From positions 1 through 32,819 of the forward strand of contig NZ_JACYHE010000068.1 of the NCBI RefSeq assembly GCF_021696945.1: DNA of 32,819 nucleotides, written 5' to 3'. The notes under the pieces were generated by a model that was given only the letters and a program-made list of their open reading frames with translations, had not been told where the DNA came from and searched no databases. Origin of the DNA: Streptomyces sp. JJ36. Lineage in GTDB: Bacteria > Actinomycetota > Actinomycetes > Streptomycetales > Streptomycetaceae. The position numbers and the translations under genes were made by a program. Within the stretch, counting starts at the first letter, position 1. Every line of letters begins with the position of its first letter. Below are positions 25,354-31,694 of the stretch, one piece after another.

Positions 25354-26560
25354 CGTGTACGCCCATCTCTGCCGCGAGGGTGCGCAACTGCTGTGAGGGC
25401 TGTGGGCTCATGGTGAGCAGGTCGGAGGTGAGCTGCGTGGCCATCGACAGGGCTCTGACCATCTCGGGCGACACGGCCCTAGCCGCCGTGAGTGCCGAGA
25501 CGGCTTCGGGGATCTGGCGGCGCTGGGCGTGCGCGCGTGCCACGTCGAGGTGGAACCGGGTCTGCCGCTCGGAGGACAGGCCGGAGGGGTCGATGCCCTC
25601 GGCGGCGCGGAGTGCCACCCCGGCGTCTCCGAGGTCCACGGCGACGGCCACCTCGTGCAGGCCGACGTTGGTGGGGCCGAACTCGGTGTGGTGGTCGTTG
25701 CGCCCTTCGCCCACCTGCTCGGCCATCGTGCGGGCGTCGCGGAGGTGGCCGTACGCGGCGTCTGCGTCGTTCACGCGCGCCGCAGCGACCGCGCGTTGCA
25801 GGGTGAGCGCGCCCCGCAGGGCCACCGCCGCCGTGTCACCGGTGCCGGCGAGCGGCTGCAGCGCGTCAGCGGCACTGCCGGATGCCTGAGCGGCCTGGGA
25901 GAAGCGACGGGCGCCGAGGAAGACGATCGACAGGCGGAACTCGCCCGCCGCCATCAGCAAGGGGTCGCCGGCGCGTTCGGCTGCGGTCACGGCACGGTCG
26001 ACCGCGACCCACGCGGCGTCCGGCTCGCCCAGGTTCGCCAGCGCGGAACCGCAGGCGTGGTACATCGCCGCCGCCAGCCGGAACACCTCGGGGCGGTCCT
26101 CCTCCGACGCGGACCGTGCCGCCGCTTCCACCCGGGGCACCAGGTCTTCCAGCAGTTCCGCCAGGTCGGCGTAGTCGCCCGCGTGCGTCAGCGCCCATGC
26201 CCGCTCCACGTCTCCGCGGAGGGCCGCTACGTCGGGCGGCTCGTGCTCCGCCAGGAGCGCCTTCAGGGAGTGGGCTGCGCTCAGCACCTCGCGCAGCCGG
26301 CCGGCGCCGGGCGGTTCGGTCTCCGCTGCGGAGGCCACGATCGGGGCCTCAGAAGCGAGTTCGGCCACCGGGAGGCCGAGCACGTCAGCGACCTTCTCCA
26401 GCACCGTCATCCGGTCGATGCGGCGCACGCCCCGCTCCACCTGGGACACCCATGCCTCGGAGCGCTCCAGCAGGCGGGCGAATTCCTTCTGTGAGAGCCC
26501 TCGCCGCTTACGGTTCAGGGCGATCTTGCGGCCGAGTGCCTGCTCGTACTCAGCGCTCAC
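25343..26560 (-). CDS. XRE-family helix-turn-helix regulator with TPR-like C-terminal region
   Basis: From GTG 26560 (VSAEYEQALGRKIALNRK) the product has 405 residues. An XRE/Cro helix-turn-helix lies at about 10-66 (LSQKEFARLLERSEAWVSQVERGVRRID). The rest is helical with repeated Ala/Leu patterns (DAAWVAVDRAVTAAERAG, AVALRGALTLQRAVAAAR) like tetratricopeptide repeats, a layout common in Streptomyces regulators. The start lies inside the end of the ABM-like gene (11-bp overlap), so the two are co-expressed. The targets may include the GTAC-rich divergent promoter at 26932-27053 (inference). Confidence 0.85.
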   Translation of the reverse strand: MSAEYEQALGRKIALNRKRRGLSQKEFARLLERSEAWVSQVERGVRRIDRMTVLEKVADVLGLPVAELASEAPIVASAAETEPPGAGRLREVLSAAHSLKALLAEHEPPDVAALRGDVERAWALTHAGDYADLAELLEDLVPRVEAAARSASEEDRPEVFRLAAAMYHACGSALANLGEPDAAWVAVDRAVTAAERAGDPLLMAAGEFRLSIVFLGARRFSQAAQASGSAADALQPLAGTGDTAAVALRGALTLQRAVAAARVNDADAAYGHLRDARTMAEQVGEGRNDHHTEFGPTNVGLHEVAVAVDLGDAGVALRAAEGIDPSGLSSERQTRFHLDVARAHAQRRQIPEAVSALTAARAVSPEMVRALSMATQLTSDLLTMSPQPSQQLRTLAAEMGVHEVG

Positions 26561-26864
26561 GGTGCACACCCTTGCCCGAGACGAAGTCGAGGCGGTCGAC
26601 CTCGGTGGCGGACAGGTACTGCTCGCGGGCCGCGAGGAACGCCTTGACGTGGTCCTGCTCCTCGTGCGCCTGGAACGCTTCTTCGTCCCGGTAGAGCTCG
26701 TAGAAGATCCGCTCCAGCGGGCGGCCGTCAACACGGTGCACCGTGTAGATCAGCGTTTCGGGTTCGTGCTGCCGGATCTGCTCTCCAGTCTCCTCCACCA
26801 GCGCATCGAACGCGGCGGCCGCAGCAGCGTCCTTGCAGGTGAAACGCACCATCAGTCCGAACAT
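26550..26864 (-). CDS. antibiotic biosynthesis monooxygenase (ABM)-like small protein
   Basis: From ATG 26864 (MFGLMVRFTCKDAAAAAAFD) the product has 104 residues, with GAGGAG upstream. The ferredoxin-like dimeric alpha/beta-barrel pattern of the ABM superfamily is visible: VRFTCKD, a helix, TLIYTVHRVDGRPLERIFYEL, then YRDEEAFQAHEEQDHVKAF. Members include quinol monooxygenases and small heme or quinone-handling proteins. The active-site details cannot be assigned, so the substrate is unknown. It is the first gene of a two-gene operon with the XRE regulator. Confidence 0.8.
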   Translation of the reverse strand: MFGLMVRFTCKDAAAAAAFDALVEETGEQIRQHEPETLIYTVHRVDGRPLERIFYELYRDEEAFQAHEEQDHVKAFLAAREQYLSATEVDRLDFVSGKGVHRER

Positions 26865-26931
26865 GCGGATCTCCTCTTCCCTCGATGGCTCATCTGGCGC
26901 CGCACCGGTGTGCACCGTATGCGGCCCATAA

Positions 26932-27053
26932 CCCGTACGAAAAGTGCGGACCCGTACCCATGGTGCTCGTACTTTCGCTACGGTGCTAGTACTAATTGTA
27001 CGGACTGCCTCGGTCTGTGTCAGCAGACCAGGGCGGCCCGTACAGAAAAGTGC
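26932..27053. promoter_or_regulatory. divergent promoter region with repeated GTAC motifs
   Basis: Between the ABM-XRE operon and the ATPase gene, a nearly identical repeat occurs twice: CCCGTACGAAAAGTGC (26932-26947) and CCCGTACAGAAAAGTGC (27037-27053). An inverted ACTTTCG lies at 26971-26977, a TAGTACTA palindrome at 26987-26994, and six GTAC tetramers fall within 110 bp. These are candidate operators, probably for the XRE protein. Confidence 0.55.
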
Positions 27054-27077
27054 TGGTCATCGTGATGGAGGAACGCC

Positions 27078-27506
27078 ATGCTCACCTATGCACGTGCCTT
27101 CCCCGGCCTGCCCGAAGCGGTAGGCACGGCACGCCACTGGACACGGGCCGTCCTTGCCGACAGCCCACTGACCGACGACGCCGCCCTGATCGTCACCGAG
27201 CTGAGCGCCAACGCCGTCCTCCACGCCGCCGGGGCGACCTTCGGCCTCACCCTCGTCCACGCCCCCGAGGCCCTGTTCGTCTCCGTCACCGACGGCGGCA
27301 GCTCGCGCACCACTCCGCATGTCGAAGAGCCCGGCGAGGACGCTGCCCACGGCCGTGGCCTGGCCCTCGTCACCGCGCTCGCCCACCACGTCCACATCCA
27401 CGGAGACGACCGCCACGGCCACACCGTCGTCGCCGAACTGCGCCTCACCCCCGAACCGGCGCGCACCACCCCTGGACAGGCCACGCGCGGAACCACCACG
27501 TGCTGA
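27078..27506 (+). CDS. ATP-binding protein, RsbW-like HATPase_c (anti-sigma kinase type)
   Basis: The product has 142 residues, starting ATG 27078 with GGAGGA 5 nt upstream. The GHKL ATPase fold is clear: N-box ELSANAVLHA (41-50), DGG (72-74), and G-box HGRGLALV (91-98). Streptomyces have dozens of such stand-alone kinases; some act on anti-anti-sigma factors, and many sit beside XRE regulators as here. A partner STAS protein is not encoded nearby. The tail (after about 125) is Pro/Thr-rich. It is first in a three-gene overlapping run. Confidence 0.88.
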   Translation: MLTYARAFPGLPEAVGTARHWTRAVLADSPLTDDAALIVTELSANAVLHAAGATFGLTLVHAPEALFVSVTDGGSSRTTPHVEEPGEDAAHGRGLALVTALAHHVHIHGDDRHGHTVVAELRLTPEPARTTPGQATRGTTTC

Positions 27507-27856
27507 GCCACGGAAGGCCGTCCGACGCCCCGTGCACCCGTCGGCGGTTCTGGTGTGAGGCCGCCGCCCACCCCCCTGGCGGAAGCACCTTCCCGCTCGG
27601 CTCGAAGTCCGCCGGCTCACCCCGGCTCGCGCTGCGCTGGCTCCGCTCCCGCGCCGCAGACATCGCCGACCAGCTCGACCCACCGGCAGCCCGGCCCGTA
27701 CGCGCCTGGCTCGCCGACCACACCGAGCACGAACGCGCCCTGTCCCACCTCGCCCACGGCGAGCCCTACACCTTCACCGCCTACGAGGACACCACCCACT
27801 ACGTCCTCACCGCCCGCCCCACCACACCCGCACCCTCACGGAGGCACCGCGCATGA
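27500..27856 (+). CDS. hypothetical protein
   Basis: GTG 27500 lies inside the end of the ATPase gene (7-bp overlap), and the stop overlaps the next ATG (ATGA), so it belongs to the same operon. The product has 118 residues with a basic N-terminus and a well-ordered middle: RLALRWLRSRAADIADQLD and RAWLADHTEHERALSHLAHG are helical, followed by PYTFTAYEDTTHYVLTAR, a probable beta hairpin. No membrane segment is seen. I do not recognise a family. Confidence 0.6.
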   Translation: MLSHGRPSDAPCTRRRFWCEAAAHPPGGSTFPLGSKSAGSPRLALRWLRSRAADIADQLDPPAARPVRAWLADHTEHERALSHLAHGEPYTFTAYEDTTHYVLTARPTTPAPSRRHRA

Positions 27857-28230
27857 CCCGCCACCTGCTCCTGGTCCCCGGCTACTGGTGCGAATGCCGC
27901 GCCGACGGCCGGCTCATCGGCTCCTTCGACGCCTACAGCCCCCACCAAGCCCTGCGCTGGGTCCGCATCAGCCTCATGATGATCGCCCACGGACTCGACA
28001 ACGCCCCCTACCACCAAGCCCGCACCTGGACCGAACAAGGCCAGGACCAAGCCCTCCACGCACTCACCGTCGGCCAGCCCCAGACCCTCGCCCTCACCCA
28101 CCGGGCCACCGCACTCACCTGGACCACCCGACCGGTCACCTACCTCCCCCTCACCCACCGGCAGACCACCGAGCTACCCGCCTGCGCACACCGCTTCCCC
28201 GATCCGAGCCACAGCAGCCACCCGCACTGA
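27853..28230 (+). CDS. hypothetical protein
   Basis: The product has 125 residues; its ATG overlaps the stop of the preceding gene. The N-terminus (GYWCECRADGRLIGSFDAYS) looks like a beta hairpin, followed by a helix (SPHQALRWVRISLMMIAHGL) and a helical stretch with EQGQDQALHALTVGQPQTLA. It ends in a His/Ser/Pro-rich tail. It echoes its neighbour in having a helix followed by a .G.P.T.-type turn, but homology is not clear. The stop is directly joined to the repeated 32-bp motif. Function unknown. Confidence 0.6.
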   Translation: MTRHLLLVPGYWCECRADGRLIGSFDAYSPHQALRWVRISLMMIAHGLDNAPYHQARTWTEQGQDQALHALTVGQPQTLALTHRATALTWTTRPVTYLPLTHRQTTELPACAHRFPDPSHSSHPH

Positions 28231-28259
28231 GTAACAACCTTCTCTACGGCTTCAAGGGC
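28228..28259 (+). repeat. stop-linked 32-bp motif, copy 1
   Basis: The motif begins with the stop codon (TGAGTA, then AACCTTCTC, ACGG, TTCAAGGGC). It matches 32354-32385 at 28 of 32 positions. Both copies directly follow a gene and precede a hairpin. Confidence 0.8.
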
Positions 28260-28277
28260 CCGAGCACGGCGCGGGCA

Positions 28278-28300
28278 GCCGCGCCGCCTTGCGGCGCGGC
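28278..28300 (+). terminator. 10-bp hairpin after motif copy 1
   Basis: GCCGCGCCGC and GCGGCGCGGC pair perfectly around CTT. It probably terminates the ATPase operon. Confidence 0.7.
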
Positions 28301-28350
28301 CCATACACCAGAGGCGCCCCTTCGTGCGAAGGGTCCGGCAGCCTGAGGGC

Positions 28351-28755
28351 ATGGGGGCAGCCATACGCGCCACGTTCCGTGTGCGCTTCACCGAGTACCG
28401 CACTGATCCGAACGACCCGGACTGTCTGCGTCGAGCCGTCACCGTGCGCGCCGACAGGATCAGCTTCGCCGACGAGCACCTGATCCTGTGGCTCGCGGAG
28501 ACCGAAGCCAGCCGCTACCCGCTCAGCGACGTCGAATCCGTCACCGTGGAGGGCAGCGAACGGCACCAAGACCCCGCGGCGATACGCGCCCAATACCCCA
28601 ACGCCGGTCAGCCCTGGTCCGCCGACGATGAGGAGCGCCTCCTCACCCTGTACCGCGAGGGAACCCGCGATCTCGATGAGCTGGGCGCCGAGTTCGGCCG
28701 CCAACCCAGCGCCATTCGATCCCGCCTTGCTCGGCTGGGGTTCGAACAACTGTGA
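28351..28755 (+). CDS. small protein with SANT/Myb-like C-terminal helix-turn-helix
   Basis: From ATG 28351 (MGAAIRATFRVRFTEYR) the product has 134 residues; an in-frame GTG at 28324 is an alternative. The N-terminal 65 residues look like mixed beta strands with LILWLAETEASRYPLSDVES. The C-terminal 45 (PWSADDEERLLTLYREGTRD, then LGAEFGRQPSAIRSRLARLG) follow the pattern of a bacterial helix-turn-helix with a W.....E..L start and an AIRSRL recognition helix. DNA binding is likely; targets are unknown. It ends 5 bp before the structured repeat. Confidence 0.7.
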   Translation: MGAAIRATFRVRFTEYRTDPNDPDCLRRAVTVRADRISFADEHLILWLAETEASRYPLSDVESVTVEGSERHQDPAAIRAQYPNAGQPWSADDEERLLTLYREGTRDLDELGAEFGRQPSAIRSRLARLGFEQL

Positions 28756-28760
28756 TTGGC

Positions 28761-28937
28761 GGCTGGGGCGGTCGGCTCCACGGCTTTAAGGCAGCCACCA
28801 TGGGGCGAGCCTCGAAGATCAGGGGCCCATCTCGGGCTATTGCGGGCAGACGAGGTGCTGCCCGAGCCGCAGCAAGCTTACGGGCCCCTGATCTCTCGCC
28901 CCAAGGCAGCTCCAGCCCAAAGCCGCTCCACCGACCT
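28761..28937. repeat. structured repeat element, copy 1 (candidate ncRNA)
   Basis: This 177-bp element has a second copy at 32504-32678. Stems from outside in: GGTCGG/CCGACC (28770-28775 with 28931-28936), GGCTTT/AAAGCC (28782-28787 with 28919-28924), GGGGCGAG/CTCGCCCC (28802-28809 with 28895-28902), a 13-bp stem (28816-28828 with 28882-28894) and hairpin CGGGCAG/CTGCCCG (28843-28849 with 28858-28864, 8-nt loop). A 6-nt bulge lies at 28810-28815. No convincing coding frame. It runs up to the first base of the PIN gene stop. Confidence 0.75.
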
Positions 28938-30445
28938 CAATTGTCTTCCCAGTCACGGTATTCTTCGATATCTGAGAGGGCGAGGCGAAGCTCAGTTTCA
29001 CACTCCATTATTTGACGCCCGAGAGAGATCCTATGTTGCTTGGCGGACAGCATTTCTCGATTCACTCTGGAGTGTTCGGAGTCTGCACTGTCGATGCCCC
29101 CCAGGCGGAGCGTTATCTCTGCCTCTTCTGCTTCCGCCTTTGCGTACAAGCTCTTAAGGCTAGACAATTTCACCTCAAGGTCCCTGACATTACCCAAGGC
29201 GCTGGTTAGATCACTACCCCCAACTCTAGTGCGCACTCGATAGTTTCTTCGCCTACGGAAGGCTTCTACAGCCGCGCGAACCTCTTTCCAGTCTTTCTCA
29301 CTGATCTGCACCATCGCATGTTCACCGCGCCTCACGAGGGGGCAATCACTCCATACGTCCAGTAGGAGCCTGGACCGGTCCCTTTCCTCCTGGGCAGACC
29401 CCACCTCCCGGAGGGAATCATGGTCGCCCTCCCTTATCTTGTGAGTCAGCTCTGCAACCTGTTCACTCCAGAACTTGGAATTCGCACGCAGATCCCGACA
29501 TACCCGTCTATACTCGCTCTGAGTCATCGCAACTCTGCTGACACCCGCGGGGACTATTTCTATATTTTCCGCCTGTGCGACGGTCGAGGCGCTTACCGCG
29601 GCGCCGAGTTCCTCCTTAGCGATCTTGAGGAATGAACCCAGTTGGGTGATGAGAAAGTCGACACCGCACCTGTCCTGCATCTCAGACCACAGCTCAGGTC
29701 GCGCCCCCACTACGAGGCCGGCCTCCTTTCGAACCCAATCCTCCTTGGCGTCATTCGTCACGAAAAGGACGGCAGAGCGCCTGGTCGCCGCTTCCCGCAA
29801 AATTTGCTCCCAAACGAAATAATCCCCATGCGCATTTTCCCCTTTGCTCGCATCTTTGTAGCCAGGCGGCGTCTTGTTCTCCACGCGCTGTTCGTACTGA
29901 GAGATTAACGCTTCCACTTCTTCAACGGCGAAGGGCGCACCCGTCTTACCGTCGAGCAAACCAGCAAGGGCAGCCAGAACGGGATCATCGGATATCACGG
30001 CCGCAAGGCTCAGGTCAAAACTCTCACCTTGTTTTTCCACTGCGGCGATAGTTTGAGAGAAAGCTACTTCGATTGGCTCTAGTAGTCTCTTTTTGTCCGC
30101 CTCGGATAGCGAGCACCGCTTAGCGAAGATGCGCAACTCCTGCAACGCCTTGTTGCGGCATTCTTCGAGCTTTTTCGGAATAGAATCGTACAGTTCGATA
30201 TGGCCTTTTACTGCGTCGACCCGGCGAGCATAGTACTCTTCTGCGACTTGATGTGGAACCCATAGTCTATTTTTTACACGCCCAAGAACATCGAGCAATT
30301 CTCTTCGCGCGCCGGGCGTGAATCGATATAGCTCAAGCAGCACGTTCGTATCAAGTACTACAAGATAGGTCCTGACGGCCTGCTTGTAATCGCTCAACGG
30401 GCGACGCCACAACCCTTGGAAACCTGTCAGAAATGAAGAGGGCAT
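28937..30445 (-). CDS. PIN-like domain nuclease (PIN_8/DUF4935 type) with C-terminal coiled coil
   Basis: The product has 502 residues, ATG 30445 with GGGAG 7 nt upstream. The N-terminal half is a PIN-like ribonuclease domain: VVLDTNVLLELYRF (Asp32), WVPHQVAEEYYARR (Glu near 70), HGDYFVWEQI (Asp208) and FVTNDAKEDW (231-237), so the acidic metal-binding set looks complete. The middle contains helical linkers. About residues 415-500 have heptad-like Leu/Ile spacing and high Glu/Lys/Arg, likely a coiled coil. Base composition is far lower in GC than the neighbours, with codons rare in Streptomyces, a sign of recent transfer. Related proteins occur in defence islands; an anti-phage or toxin role is inferred, and no antitoxin gene is adjacent. 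Confidence 0.85.
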   Translation of the reverse strand: MPSSFLTGFQGLWRRPLSDYKQAVRTYLVVLDTNVLLELYRFTPGARRELLDVLGRVKNRLWVPHQVAEEYYARRVDAVKGHIELYDSIPKKLEECRNKALQELRIFAKRCSLSEADKKRLLEPIEVAFSQTIAAVEKQGESFDLSLAAVISDDPVLAALAGLLDGKTGAPFAVEEVEALISQYEQRVENKTPPGYKDASKGENAHGDYFVWEQILREAATRRSAVLFVTNDAKEDWVRKEAGLVVGARPELWSEMQDRCGVDFLITQLGSFLKIAKEELGAAVSASTVAQAENIEIVPAGVSRVAMTQSEYRRVCRDLRANSKFWSEQVAELTHKIREGDHDSLREVGSAQEERDRSRLLLDVWSDCPLVRRGEHAMVQISEKDWKEVRAAVEAFRRRRNYRVRTRVGGSDLTSALGNVRDLEVKLSSLKSLYAKAEAEEAEITLRLGGIDSADSEHSRVNREMLSAKQHRISLGRQIMECETELRLALSDIEEYRDWEDN

Positions 30446-30814
30446 TCGAGCACTCCCTATCCAGCCGGTAATTTGATCTTTTTACCCTATCCTAGGCTGC
30501 ACAACTGCATCACCTGTTCTACAGATTCATGTGAACCTGTCGTGGTTGTCTCCGTGCCACACCCGTGCCAGATCGGACGGGAACTCATCCGTAACCGGAG
30601 CCAACAGCGGCACCAGCGGCCGCCTCAGGCCCACGTAGTGTCGCGCCAGCGCAGCCCCACCTCGCTCCTAGAGCGGTGTCCACCACGTGCCCGATCCGTG
30701 CCCGACGGGTCGGGCAACCACGGTCAACAGCAGCGCCAGGGTGAGGGCGAGAGACTACCCACGGCGCGCCGTTCGCGCTGGTCACGCCCGCAAGAGCGAC
30801 GACAGGCACGGTGA
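30446..30814. other. gene-free right end of the island
   Basis: This stretch runs 369 bp between the PIN gene and the second attachment site. The first 100 bp are AT-rich and must hold the PIN promoter, with an inverted repeat ACAGATTC-N4-GAACCTGT (one mismatch) at 30521-30540 as a possible operator. Integrase-arm-like repeats lie at 30686-30704. The plus and minus open frames here show no recognisable protein. Confidence 0.6.
30686..30704. repeat. putative integrase arm-type repeat pair, right end
   Basis: CGTGCCCG occurs at 30686-30693 and 30697-30704 (11-bp period, spacer ATC). It is the same octamer and spacing as at 25148-25166, about 110 bp inside the second attachment site. Confidence 0.5.
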
Positions 30815-30858
30815 TTCCCAAGCTCAGAGCGCGGGTTCGATTCCCGTCACCCGCTCCA
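30815..30858 (+). repeat. attachment site, second copy (tRNA-Gly 3' fragment)
   Basis: This is an exact 44-bp copy of 25043-25086. The 5' part of the tRNA is absent, so no functional tRNA is made. It is followed by a GGCCCAGG/CCTGGGCC inverted repeat (30867-30874 with 30894-30901), related to the tRNA terminator on the left. Confidence 0.9.
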
Positions 30859-30866
30859 ACGACGAA

Positions 30867-30901
30867 GGCCCAGGTCAGGGACGTGATCCCCAGCCTGGGC
30901 C
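30867..30901 (+). terminator. inverted repeat after the second attachment site
   Basis: GGCCCAGG and CCTGGGCC form a perfect 8-bp stem around a 19-nt loop. It corresponds in position to the terminator at 25094-25116. Confidence 0.55.
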
Positions 30902-31692
30902 CTTGTGTTGCCGGGACGGCGCTACCCGTCTTGCACCAGATCCGCACCAGAAGGCCCGCTTACGAGCCCGGCGCCCGGCTGTCCCACATCCGGGACCTGG
31001 TGGAGACCGGCGAAGGCTCGAAGGTCACGGTCCACCGGGCATTCAAGGCGCTGGAGGCCGAGGGTCTGGTCACGGTGTCACGTGGCCACGGGACGGTCGT
31101 ACGGCAGCCGGTTCCGCTCAAGCGGCTGGGCATCTACCGGTACGACAAGGCCAAGTGGCGAGATGGCGACGAGGTGGCGTTCATCGCCGACCGCGTGGCC
31201 TCCGGCCGGGCCTACCGCCGCAATGAGCAGACGCAGACGGTCAGCCGCGTCGAGGCCCCGCCCAAGGTTGCCGAAGCGCTCGGGCTGCCCGTCGGCGCCG
31301 AGGTGTACGCCCGGGCCCGCCTGGTGAAGGAGGGCGAGCAGCCCACGCACACCCTCACCAGCTACTACCGTCCTGAGCACGTCGAGGGAACACGTCTGGT
31401 CGACCCGACACCGGGGCCCGCCGGCCGCGGCGGAGGCTTCCGCGTGCTGTACGACGCGGGTTACGAGATCGACCACATGCGCGAAGCTCTCCTCGCCCGC
31501 CCTGCGACCTCCGAGGAGACGAAGCTCCTCCGACTGCCGCCCGGCGAACCGGTGATGGAACTGCATCGGACGACGTACACCGCCGACGGTACGGTCGTGG
31601 AGTTCGCCATCGGCATTCATGCCGCCTCACGCTTCGCATGGGAGTACGACTTCAAGGTTCCCGACTCGGCGCAGAAGCCCGAGAAGGAGTGA
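30883..31692 (+). CDS. GntR-family transcriptional regulator, N-terminus apparently truncated
   Basis: The frame contains a GntR winged helix (PGARLSHIRDLVETGEGSK, then VTVHRAFKALEAEGLVTV) and a complete UTRA ligand-binding domain of HutC type (YARARLVKEGEQPTHTLTSY to GTVVEFAIGIHAASRF). The first helix, normally about 20 residues ending in IxxGxYxPG, is replaced by unrelated codons that overlap a GCACCAG repeat pair and the hairpin after the attachment site. GTG 30883 is the only plausible start; it has a poor ribosome-binding site and sits in that hairpin. The 5' end was probably lost when the element junction formed. It may be weakly functional or a pseudogene. It is 2 bp upstream of the YdcF-family gene. 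Confidence 0.7.
   Translation: MIPSLGPCVAGTALPVLHQIRTRRPAYEPGARLSHIRDLVETGEGSKVTVHRAFKALEAEGLVTVSRGHGTVVRQPVPLKRLGIYRYDKAKWRDGDEVAFIADRVASGRAYRRNEQTQTVSRVEAPPKVAEALGLPVGAEVYARARLVKEGEQPTHTLTSYYRPEHVEGTRLVDPTPGPAGRGGGFRVLYDAGYEIDHMREALLARPATSEETKLLRLPPGEPVMELHRTTYTADGTVVEFAIGIHAASRFAWEYDFKVPDSAQKPEKE
30933..30950. repeat. second type of 11-bp-period repeat pair, right of the att site
   Basis: GCACCAG occurs at 30933-30939 and 30944-30950. It has the same geometry as the CGTGCCCG pairs, but a different sequence and lies outside the first island. It may be an arm site of a second element. Confidence 0.4.
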
Positions 31693-31694
31693 CG

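Larger units (their letters stand above)
25043..30858. mobile_element. integrated genomic island in tRNA-Gly, integrase not visible
   Basis: The 5.8-kb interval is bounded by 44-bp direct repeats of the tRNA 3' end. It carries a regulator, an ATPase, small hypothetical proteins and a PIN-like nuclease. GC content drops clearly in 28.9-30.5 kb. Paired 11-bp-period repeats near both ends resemble integrase arm sites. No integrase, excisionase, replication or transfer gene is seen, so it is a remnant or an element mobilised in trans. Confidence 0.8.

Noticed and set aside
28752..29157. Plus-strand ORFs across the structured repeat into the PIN gene
   Set aside because: They are antisense to the PIN coding region and have no conserved product; the repeat copies are best explained by structure.
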